Below are positions 15,655-22,661 of a stretch of 64,000 bases of DNA, piece after piece. The DNA is taken from assembly GCA_942491525.1 (NCBI GenBank), contig CALOBW010000016.1:1-64000 (forward strand). The letters are read 5' to 3'. The position numbers and the translations under genes are program-made. The DNA comes from CAYWBU01 sp942491525. Lineage in GTDB: Bacteria > Desulfobacterota > Desulfomonilia > UBA1062. The notes under the pieces were generated by a model that saw only the letters and a program-made list of their open reading frames with translations, had not been told where the DNA came from and searched no databases. Every line of letters begins with the position of its first letter. Positions within the stretch are counted from its first letter, which is position 1.

Positions 15655-16722
15655 ATGGACAAGAAAATCTTGATGCTTTCAACGAATGTTAATGGTGGAA
15701 TCCGGACTGTTATTGAGACATATAAAAATGTCGGAATGTTCGATAAGTGGAACATACAGGAGGTAGTTACGCATAGTGGTGGCAGTTTTCTTTCAAAAAT
15801 ACTTGTTGCTGCCAGAGCGTATTGTTTAGTTTTGTATTTGCTGTGCCTCAAGAAAGTTTCGGTAATTCACATACACGCATCTATGAGAGGCAGTTTTTAC
15901 CGGAAATCAATATTTGTAATATTGGCTCACTTTTTTAGGGTGCCTACCGTTTTTCATCTACATGGTTCTGAATTTAAGCAATTTTATGAGGTAGAGTGTA
16001 ACTCAATAATGAAATGCTATGTAAGATATATTTTTAATCTTGCTGATAGAGTGATTGTTCTTTCGAAAGAGTGGGAATCTTATATAACAAACAAGGTTAA
16101 GATCAGAGCATCCGTCGATGTTATTTACAATTTTGTAGAAGATGTAACTTTCCGCGATTTAGATAAGAATAATCAATCGATTTTATTTATGGGTTTGTTG
16201 GGTAGACGTAAGGGAATATTCGATTTGCTCGACGCATTGATTGATCTTTGTAAGCAATTTCCGGCAATTAAATTGTATTGCGGTGGAGATGGGGATGTTG
16301 AAGGTGTGAAAAGACGTATTTCGGAATTGGGACTAGGCAATAACGTTGAGATGTTGGGGTGGGTGACGGGTAAGGCAAAAGATGATCTATTTAAACGGTC
16401 AGAAATATTTGTACTGCCCTCATATAATGAAGGATTGCCGATGGCAATCCTTGAGTCATTTAGAGCCGGTACTCCAGTTATTTCAACGTATGTAGGTGGA
16501 ATTCCGGAAGCCATTTATGATGGTGAGCAGGGGTTTCTAATCAATCCGGGGGATGTTGAAAGCCTGAAAGATTGTATAGTTAAAATTTTGAGTGATCAAA
16601 ATTTGAAAGATAATATGGGTAAGTCTGCTAGAAATACCTTTTTATCAAGATTCTCTGCGCAGGTAATGAAGCCAGAGTTGGAGAATATCTACCGAGATTT
16701 AGGTGCTAGGTGCACATATTAG
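15655..16722 (+). CDS. Glycosyltransferase, family GT4
   Basis: A 355-aa GT-B enzyme. The Gly-rich LSTNVNGGIRTVIETY loop near the N-terminus, HIHASMRGSFYRKSIFV, VFHLHGSEF, RVIVLSKEWESYI, ILFMGLLGRRKGIFDLLDAL, KLYCGGDGDVEGV and SYNEGLPMAILESFRAGTPVIST (E-x7-E motif) are all canonical for GT4. It is the last gene of the AT-rich block and probably adds another sugar of the repeat. GGAG lies 12 bases before the ATG. Confidence 0.88.
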   Translation: MDKKILMLSTNVNGGIRTVIETYKNVGMFDKWNIQEVVTHSGGSFLSKILVAARAYCLVLYLLCLKKVSVIHIHASMRGSFYRKSIFVILAHFFRVPTVFHLHGSEFKQFYEVECNSIMKCYVRYIFNLADRVIVLSKEWESYITNKVKIRASVDVIYNFVEDVTFRDLDKNNQSILFMGLLGRRKGIFDLLDALIDLCKQFPAIKLYCGGDGDVEGVKRRISELGLGNNVEMLGWVTGKAKDDLFKRSEIFVLPSYNEGLPMAILESFRAGTPVISTYVGGIPEAIYDGEQGFLINPGDVESLKDCIVKILSDQNLKDNMGKSARNTFLSRFSAQVMKPELENIYRDLGARCTY

Positions 16723-16752
16723 TGTTGTGAGTATATTTACAGGAGATTGTAG

Positions 16753-18066
16753 ATGAGAATTAGTATTTTTGGCCTTGGATATGTTGGTGCCGTTTCTGCC
16801 GGTTGTCTGGCAAAAGATGGGCATACTGTGATTGGTGTTGATCCTAATCAGACCAAAGTAGATTTGATCAATGAAGGCAAGACGCCAATCATTGAAGAGG
16901 CGATCGGCGAGATTATTTCCGAGATGGTTGCCAATGGTCGGATCAGAGCCACCACTGATACTGCTGATGCTATTAAAAATTCCGAAATATCCTTCGTTTC
17001 TGTTGGTACACCCAGCCAGCTAAATGGCAATCTCGATCTCAAATATGTTCGTCATGTTTGCGAAGATATTGGAAAGGCTCTGCGGAAGAAGCAGGATCGC
17101 CATGTAGTTGTGCTGCGCAGCACAATTTTGCCAGGCACCATGCGGGATGTTGTTATTCCAACCCTTGAGGAAGCCGCTGGCAAGAAAGCAGGCGTTGAAT
17201 TTGGTATCTGCAACAATCCTGAGTTTTTGAGAGAGGGCAGTGCCGTCTTTGATTATTATAATCCTCCCAAAACTGTTATTGGAGAGACTGATGAGGAGAG
17301 TGGAGATATTTTAGCTTCAATTTATGAGAAGCTCGATGCTCCTATGATCAGAACAGATACAGCTACGGCTGAGATGGTGAAGTATGTTGATAATGTCTGG
17401 CATGCACTGAAGGTAGGTTTTGCTAATGAGATCGGCAATCTGGCCAAGGAGATTGGTGTAGATGGCCGTGAGGTTATGGGTATATTCTGTCAGGACCGTA
17501 AGCTTAATATTTCACCCTACTATATGAAACCTGGCTTTGCCTTTGGTGGCAGTTGTCTGCCCAAGGATCTTCGTGCGTTGAACTATAAGGGTAAGACTCT
17601 GGATGTTGAGTTGCCTATCCTGAATTCCATCTTGCCCAGTAATGAGCTGCAGGTGCAGCGTGGTCTGAAGATGGTGATGGATAAGGGGAGCAAGAGAGTT
17701 GGGATATTGGGCTTTAGTTTTAAGGCCGGTACTGATGATCTTCGTGAAAGCCCTGTAGTTGAGGTAATTGAGCGTTTGCTGGGCAAGGGTTATGATCTGA
17801 AAATCTATGATAAGAATGTTCACCTTGCAAGTTTGATGGGCGCCAACCGGGATTATATCTTGAACATTATTCCCCATATATCAAGGTTAATGTCCGATAG
17901 TATTGATGAGGTCCTTGAGCATGCTGACACCATTGTTGTTGGTAATGGTGATCCTGATTTTAGGGATCTGCTTGAGAAGACTAATGCTGAACAGTGTGTG
18001 GTTGATCTGGTTAGAATAGGTGAATACCGTAGTAATGGTAGTTCCTATGATGGCATCTGTTGGTAA
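16753..18066 (+). CDS. algD: GDP-mannose 6-dehydrogenase
   Basis: Oxidises GDP-mannose to GDP-mannuronate with two NAD+. The 437-aa protein matches AlgD along its whole length: MRISIFGLGYVGAV Rossmann loop, NNPEFLREGSA, EMVKYVDNVWHALKVGFANEIGN, REVMGIFCQDRKLNISPYYMKPG, FGGSCLPKD with catalytic Cys at residue 268 (the same number as in Pseudomonas AlgD), GFSFKAGTDDLRESP, and the C-terminal GICW. It supplies a uronic acid precursor for the polysaccharide. No algA (PMI/GMP) or algC is in the locus; a type II phosphomannose isomerase-like cupin lies 30 kb away at 48762. AGGAG precedes the ATG. Base composition is intermediate. Confidence 0.93.
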   Translation: MRISIFGLGYVGAVSAGCLAKDGHTVIGVDPNQTKVDLINEGKTPIIEEAIGEIISEMVANGRIRATTDTADAIKNSEISFVSVGTPSQLNGNLDLKYVRHVCEDIGKALRKKQDRHVVVLRSTILPGTMRDVVIPTLEEAAGKKAGVEFGICNNPEFLREGSAVFDYYNPPKTVIGETDEESGDILASIYEKLDAPMIRTDTATAEMVKYVDNVWHALKVGFANEIGNLAKEIGVDGREVMGIFCQDRKLNISPYYMKPGFAFGGSCLPKDLRALNYKGKTLDVELPILNSILPSNELQVQRGLKMVMDKGSKRVGILGFSFKAGTDDLRESPVVEVIERLLGKGYDLKIYDKNVHLASLMGANRDYILNIIPHISRLMSDSIDEVLEHADTIVVGNGDPDFRDLLEKTNAEQCVVDLVRIGEYRSNGSSYDGICW

Positions 18067-18099
18067 AGAATTGAGAGTTTGATCAAAGGAAATATCTCC

Positions 18100-19284
18100 A
18101 TGAAAAAGAGTGTATTGATAATTGTAGAGAATTTACCCTTGCCGTTTGATAGGCGTGTCTGGCAAGAGGCCAATACCTTGAAAGATGCCGGTTATGATGT
18201 ATCTGTTATTTGTCCTACCGGCAAAGGTTATGAGGATAGATATGAAGAGATCAATGGGATTCATATCTACAGGCATCCGTTGCCATTGGAAGCCAATGGC
18301 GCATTAGGATATCTGGTCGAGTATGGATCAGCACTTTTCTGGGAATTCAAGTTGGCATTCAAGATCCGCAAGGAGCGGGGCTTCGATGTGATCCAAGCCT
18401 GCAATCCGCCGGACAATATTTTTATAATCGGACTGTTCTTTAAACTGTTCTTTGGTAAGAAATTTGTCTTTGACCACCATGATATTAACCCCGAGCTGTA
18501 TATCGCAAAGTTTGGCCGGAAGGATATCTTCTATTGGTTGATGATTGCCTGGGAACGTCTTACATTCTTGGCGGCAGATCACTCTATTGCTACCAATGAA
18601 TCCTACAAAGAGATCGCAATTAAGCGCGGTAAGATGCCTCCTGAGAAGGTTACAGTTGTTAGAAGTGGTCCATCATTGGAGCGGCTTAAGATTGTTGATC
18701 CTAATCCTGAGCTAAAGAGGCATCGTAAGTATGCAGTTGGTTATGTAGGGGTTATGGGTGCTCAAGAGGGTATTGATCATCTTTTAGAAGCTGCTCGGGT
18801 GTTGGTGCATGATAAGGGCAGGGATGATATTCACTTTGTCCTGGTTGGTGGCGGAACTGAGCTGGATGCCATGAATGCGTTGAGCCGTGAGTTGGGGGTA
18901 GCCGATCACGTGACATTTACCGGTAGGGTTCCTGATGCTGAGATGCTTGAGGCTCTTTGTACAGCAGATGTCTGTGTCAACTCAGATATTGCCAATGATA
19001 TGAATGATAAATCTACCATGAATAAGATTATGGAATATATGGCACTGGGTAAGCCGGTTGTTCAGTATGATCTGACAGAAGGACGGTTCTCTGCTCAGAA
19101 AGCCAGTCTCTACGCTGAAAATAACAATCCCAGCGATATGGCAGAGAAGATAGAGTACCTTTTGGATAATGCTGAACTGCGTAAAGAGATGGGATCATTC
19201 GGACGTAAACGTGTGACAGAAGAGCTGCATTGGGGTGTTGAGGCACCCAAGTATCTTAATGTGTACGAAAATCTATTAGCTTGA
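18100..19284 (+). CDS. Glycosyltransferase, family GT4
   Basis: A 394-aa GT-B enzyme. The ATG at 18100 (GGAAATATCTCC before it) opens MKKSVLIIVENLPLPFDRRVWQEANTL, a start typical of a subgroup of GT4 enzymes near exosortase loci. Further motifs: FDHHDINPELY, VVRSGPSLERL, AVGYVGVMGAQEGIDHLLEAA, FVLVGGGTELDAM, VTFTGRVPDAEMLEAL and MNKIMEYMALGKPVVQYD. Linkage unknown. Directly after algD, perhaps transferring the uronic acid, though this is only context. Confidence 0.88.
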   Translation: MKKSVLIIVENLPLPFDRRVWQEANTLKDAGYDVSVICPTGKGYEDRYEEINGIHIYRHPLPLEANGALGYLVEYGSALFWEFKLAFKIRKERGFDVIQACNPPDNIFIIGLFFKLFFGKKFVFDHHDINPELYIAKFGRKDIFYWLMIAWERLTFLAADHSIATNESYKEIAIKRGKMPPEKVTVVRSGPSLERLKIVDPNPELKRHRKYAVGYVGVMGAQEGIDHLLEAARVLVHDKGRDDIHFVLVGGGTELDAMNALSRELGVADHVTFTGRVPDAEMLEALCTADVCVNSDIANDMNDKSTMNKIMEYMALGKPVVQYDLTEGRFSAQKASLYAENNNPSDMAEKIEYLLDNAELRKEMGSFGRKRVTEELHWGVEAPKYLNVYENLLA

Positions 19285-19299
19285 TTTGCAATTAATTTA

Positions 19300-19381
19300 T
19301 TATTCCCGCACAAGCAGAAATCAAGTAAGATGTTGTTATTCAAAACAAAAGACGCTGACTGCCCGCCTGCGCGGGCATGAC
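19300..19381. repeat. Degenerate REPIN
   Basis: A left half TATTCCCGCACAAGCAGAAA (decayed) and a right half GCCCGCCTGCGCGGGCATGAC, corresponding to the REPIN at 6288-6371. Lies between the glycosyltransferase and exosortase genes. Confidence 0.65.
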
Positions 19382-19395
19382 GACATTGGAATGAA

Positions 19396-20280
19396 ATGAG
19401 TGATATGAAAACAACAACGAGCCATGATCTGAAGGGCCTTGTCCTGCCGATCGCAATGCTTCTCTGTTTTGCAATCGGCTACTGGGCCGACATGCAGAAG
19501 CTTCTTATGCGATGGGGTAATAGCGACAACGACTACTGCTACCTGATCCTGCCGCTCTTTGCCTGGCTGCTCTGGGAGAAGCGCGCCGAGTTTGACTTCA
19601 GGGCCTTCGAGTGGAGCCCCTGGGGCCTGGTTGCGATCTTTGCCTCATCATTTGTCGCGTTGCTCGGCTCCTTAGGCTCGGTTGAAACCCTGGTCTATGT
19701 GGGCATGTGGGGCAGCTTGACCGGCATCGCCCTGACCCTCTACGGCAAACGGCTCAGGACACTGGCCTTTGCTTTTATAGTTTTGCTCTTCATCGTGCCG
19801 CTGCCGCCCTTTGTCAACCGCATGCTGACCTTCAAGCTCAAGCTGGCCGCCAGCACCATCTCGGTTGAGATGCTGCGGGCCGTGGGCCTGAGCGTGCTGC
19901 AGGACGGCAACATCATCGACCTGGGGGTGGACAAGCTGCAGGTGGTGGATGCCTGCAGCGGGCTCAGATACATCATGCCCATGGTGCTGCTCTCGCTGCT
20001 GATCGGGCACTTCTTCAGCCGCGGGCCATGGCGCAAGCTTGTGCTGCTGCTCTTGGTGCTGCCCTTGAGCGTGATCCTGAATGCGCTGCGCATCTTTTTG
20101 AGCGGGGTGCTGACCGTGCACGGCTACAAGCAGCTGGCCGAGGGCTTCGCCCATGATTTTGCGGGCTGGCTGATGTTCATGATCGCGGCCGGGCTGCTGC
20201 TGGCCAGCGCCAAGCTGCTGAACAGGACATCCAAGACGCTGGATTCCCGCCTGCGCGGGAATGACGGTAATAGTGAGTAA
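19396..20280 (+). CDS. xrtD: Exosortase (VPLPA-type system), C-terminus encoded by a REP sequence
   Basis: A 294-aa membrane-embedded transpeptidase-like enzyme that recognises PEP-CTERM/VPLPA-CTERM tails. About eight hydrophobic segments; the catalytic triad is plain: Cys187 in VVDACSGLRY, Arg232 in NALRI and His253 in AHDFAGW. Three proteins at 30-36 kb end in V-P-[LV]-P-x tails, so this is probably their sorting enzyme; the symbol xrtD (VPLPA-specific class) is by that link, although XrtD is often fused to EpsI and here EpsI is separate. The last 14 codons (TLDSRLRGND...) are read from a REP sequence, so the C-terminus has been replaced or extended by the repeat. Confidence 0.88.
   Translation: MSDMKTTTSHDLKGLVLPIAMLLCFAIGYWADMQKLLMRWGNSDNDYCYLILPLFAWLLWEKRAEFDFRAFEWSPWGLVAIFASSFVALLGSLGSVETLVYVGMWGSLTGIALTLYGKRLRTLAFAFIVLLFIVPLPPFVNRMLTFKLKLAASTISVEMLRAVGLSVLQDGNIIDLGVDKLQVVDACSGLRYIMPMVLLSLLIGHFFSRGPWRKLVLLLLVLPLSVILNALRIFLSGVLTVHGYKQLAEGFAHDFAGWLMFMIAAGLLLASAKLLNRTSKTLDSRLRGNDGNSE
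20239..20265. repeat. Solo REP inside the 3' end of the exosortase gene
   Basis: CTGGATTCCCGCCTGCGCGG... ending GAATGAC; the same sequence as the right half of the REPIN at 6288-6371. It supplies coding sequence for the exosortase C-terminus. Confidence 0.85.
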
Positions 20281-20324
20281 ATGGTTAAGGAAACTTCGGT
20301 TTCATGTTTTATAAATTTTTGGTT

Positions 20325-20352
20325 GTCATCCTCGCGAACGCGGGGATCCAGG
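20325..20352. repeat. REP in the exosortase-epsI gap
   Basis: GTCATCCTCGCGAACGCGGG followed by GATCCAGG, a left-half REP. Together with the REP at 20239 it forms an outward-facing pair, the reverse order of a normal REPIN. Confidence 0.7.
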
Positions 20353-20363
20353 ATGCTTTTGTC

Positions 20364-20394
20364 GTGAACCTTAAACCGTGTACCTTGTATCGGT
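20364..20394. repeat. Inverted copy of the GTACAAGGTACACG-type repeat
   Basis: CCGTGTACCTTGTATCGG is the inverse of the sequence at 6226-6249; it is preceded by CGTGAACCTTAAA, part of the same degenerate unit. Confidence 0.6.
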
Positions 20395-20415
20395 TGCAAT
20401 ACTAACGAGTTGAAA

Positions 20416-21060
20416 ATGAAAAAATCAATATTTCTAGCGATTACAATATCGATTATATTCCTCGCCACCGGCGTGCTCTTGCGCCAGGGCGTGGATGCCT
20501 CCAACCTGCCGCAGCGTGAAACCCTTTTGAGCGGCTTCCCCATGCAAGTGGGCGAGTGGCAGGGCGAGCGGCACTATCTCAGCCAGGAGATTCTGGAGTC
20601 GCTCTGGGCCGACGACTATGTGCAGGCCAGCTACAGCCGGCCCGGCTCGCCGCTGCAGGTCAACCTGCTGGTGCCCTTCTACGAGTACCAAACCACCCGC
20701 CATACGGCGCATGCGCCCCAGTCCTGCCTTTTGGGCGGCGGCTGGGAGCTGGAGCCGGGCTCCGGGGCCATGCTCGACCTGGACGGCGGCATCTCCATGC
20801 AGGTCAATCTGCTGCAAAAAGGATCGTACAGGCTTCTCGCGGCCTACTGCTTCTATCAGCGCGGCCGGGTGATCACAAACCCCTGGGCCAACAAGTTCTG
20901 GCTGATGTGGGACGCCTTCACGCGCCGGCGCACCGACGGCGCCCTGGTGCGGGTCGAGGTGTTCGTGCCGGAGCATGTGGCAATTGACGAGGGCTATCTG
21001 GCCCTGGCCGGCTTCATCGAGGAGCTGTGGCCGCTTTTAGGGGACTACGTTCCCGAATAA
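20416..21060 (+). CDS. epsI: EpsI-family exosortase-associated protein
   Basis: A 214-aa protein with an N-terminal membrane anchor (KSIFLAITISIIFLATGVLL) and a periplasmic EpsI domain. Features: LSGFPMQVGEWQGERHYLS near the start, VPFYEYQTTRHTAHAPQSCLLGGGWELEPG in the centre (conserved His and Cys), YRLLAAYCFYQRGRVITNPWANKFWLM and TRRRTDGALVRVEV at the end. EpsI is found beside or fused to exosortases and is needed for polysaccharide export; its reaction is unknown. ATG at 20416 is preferred to TTG at 20410. The gap to xrtD is filled with repeats and holds no obvious promoter. Confidence 0.88.
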   Translation: MKKSIFLAITISIIFLATGVLLRQGVDASNLPQRETLLSGFPMQVGEWQGERHYLSQEILESLWADDYVQASYSRPGSPLQVNLLVPFYEYQTTRHTAHAPQSCLLGGGWELEPGSGAMLDLDGGISMQVNLLQKGSYRLLAAYCFYQRGRVITNPWANKFWLMWDAFTRRRTDGALVRVEVFVPEHVAIDEGYLALAGFIEELWPLLGDYVPE

Positions 21061-21112
21061 CGGTGCACGGTATACGGTTCACGATAACCGTGTACCCCCT
21101 TGTACCGTGAAT
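21061..21112. repeat. Imperfect inverted GTACACGG-type repeat
   Basis: CACGGTATACGGTTCACG on the left and the inverse-like CCGTGTACCCCCTTGTACCG on the right, separated by ATAA. Same family as 6226-6249 and 20364-20394; here both arms are present, so it can fold as a hairpin. Confidence 0.65.
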
Positions 21113-21142
21113 CTATATTTCTTCTAATCCTGGAGCTAATTT

Positions 21143-22540
21143 ATGTATCAACAGCAGGTTAATGTAATCAACACAGTTAGGATGGTGCTGGATGCCGCCG
21201 CTGTGATCATCGCCGGTTTTGCGGCCTACCATGTGCTGCTCTACTATGTGGGCGGGGCCTGGCAGGTCGGAGCCATGGATTTTGTGGCCATGATCCTGGG
21301 CGTCATGTTCGTCAACAACTATCTGCTGGGGCGCTTCCACATGTATGATGACCGGCGGCCGGCGGCCGGCTGGGGCATGGTCTATGGAATCTTCAAGACC
21401 CTCTTCGTCTCCTTTTCGCTGCTCTGCATCGCCATGGGCCTCTTCAGCGATCTGCATGCGGCCCGCGACTTCATTATCTGGTACGGCGGCTTCAGCCTGC
21501 TGCTGATGATTGTGGGGCGCTGGCTGGTCAGCTTCTATCACCGCCTGATCCTGCGCAAGAGCTTCAATGTGCGCCACATCCTGATTGTGGGCCATGATGA
21601 GCGCAGCCGCCAGATTGCCGCCAAGCTGGATGATCAGCTGACCTGGGGCCACGACGTGGTCGGCTTCCTGGCCCTGGAGGCGAGTGACGCGCCCGAGGTG
21701 CTGGGCAGCCTGGCGGACCTGGCCGATGTTTTGAAGACCCACTCGGTGGATGAGGTGATCTTTGCCCTGAATGCCGGCTCGGGCATCAAACTCGACAAGC
21801 AGCTCAGCCTCTGCCGCACCATGGGCGTGACCGTCAAGATCGTGCCCTCGCTCTGGGAGCCCGACCAGACCTATGTCAATGTTGAGAAGTGCCAGGGCGT
21901 GCCCATGCTGACCTACTACAAGAACAGCTTCAATGCGACCGGGCTGCTCTACAAGCGCGTGCTGGATCTGATCGGCGGCCTGGTGGGCTGTCTGATCCTG
22001 GCCCTGATCTATCCCTTCATCGCGCTGGCCATCAAGCTGGAGTCGCCCGGGCCGGTCTTCTTCAAGCAGCAGCGCGCCGGTTTGAACGGGCGCATCTTCG
22101 GGCTCTACAAGTTCCGCACCATGTACCGCGACGCCGAGGCGCGCAAAAAGGAGCTGATGCAGCAGAACAAGATGCAGGGGCTGATGTTCAAGATGGATGA
22201 CGATCCGCGCATCACCGGCGTCGGCAGATTCCTGCGCAAGACCTCGCTGGACGAGTTCCCGCAGTTCATCAATGTGCTCAAGGGCGAGATCTCGCTGGTG
22301 GGCACGCGCCCGCCGACCCTGGACGAGGTGGCCGAGTACGATAAGCACCACCATCGGCGCATCTCGGCCAAACCGGGCATCACCGGCCTCTGGCAGATCT
22401 CGGGCCGCAACCAGATCACCGATTTTGACGAGGTGGTGCGGCTGGACTGCGAGTACATCGATAACTGGCGCTTCATGGATGATATCAAGATCCTGTGCAA
22501 GACGGTCATGGTGGTCTTCACGGGTAGAGGCGCGGTCTAG
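21143..22540 (+). CDS. Undecaprenyl-phosphate glycosyl-1-phosphate transferase (WbaP/WcaJ-like)
   Basis: Starts repeat-unit assembly by moving a sugar-1-phosphate from a nucleotide sugar to undecaprenyl phosphate. 465 aa: four to five N-terminal membrane helices (about 1-130), a CoA-binding-like Rossmann region (HILIVGHDERSRQIAAKL), and a C-terminal bacterial sugar transferase domain with its own helix (LYKRVLDLIGGLVG), FFKQQRAGLNGRIFGLYKFRTM, DDPRITGVGRFLRKTSLDEFPQ (catalytic Asp-Glu), GTRPP and KPGITGLWQISGRN. This is the full-length polyisoprenyl-phosphate hexose-1-P transferase layout. First sugar unknown (glucose or galactose are common). Confidence 0.92.
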   Translation: MYQQQVNVINTVRMVLDAAAVIIAGFAAYHVLLYYVGGAWQVGAMDFVAMILGVMFVNNYLLGRFHMYDDRRPAAGWGMVYGIFKTLFVSFSLLCIAMGLFSDLHAARDFIIWYGGFSLLLMIVGRWLVSFYHRLILRKSFNVRHILIVGHDERSRQIAAKLDDQLTWGHDVVGFLALEASDAPEVLGSLADLADVLKTHSVDEVIFALNAGSGIKLDKQLSLCRTMGVTVKIVPSLWEPDQTYVNVEKCQGVPMLTYYKNSFNATGLLYKRVLDLIGGLVGCLILALIYPFIALAIKLESPGPVFFKQQRAGLNGRIFGLYKFRTMYRDAEARKKELMQQNKMQGLMFKMDDDPRITGVGRFLRKTSLDEFPQFINVLKGEISLVGTRPPTLDEVAEYDKHHHRRISAKPGITGLWQISGRNQITDFDEVVRLDCEYIDNWRFMDDIKILCKTVMVVFTGRGAV

Positions 22541-22661
22541 AATTGCAAACTATCATCTTTACTAAATCCCTCTGAATCGCTAAAAGTAATGTTTTGAATA
22601 TCAACTGGTTATTATCAACTGACGACTTGCTGCAATTAATTAAAACTTTACGGAGATGAAT

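Larger units (their letters stand above)
7250..16740. other. AT-rich segment of the exopolysaccharide locus, probably acquired
   Basis: Genes from about 7.25 to 16.7 kb are visibly AT-rich (Lys AAA/AAT-rich codons, many ATT/TTA), whereas genes on either side use GC-ending codons (CTG, GAG, GCC). Content is strain-specific sugar chemistry: glycosyltransferases, acetyltransferase, flippase, polymerase. From algD (16753) the base composition becomes intermediate, and from the exosortase gene (19396) it is that of the chromosome. This is the usual pattern of a swappable serotype cassette beside conserved export genes. Confidence 0.8.

Noticed and set aside
6288..20352. CRISPR-like repeats
   Set aside because: The repeats are palindromic, far apart and paired as REPINs; there are no regular spacers and no cas genes.
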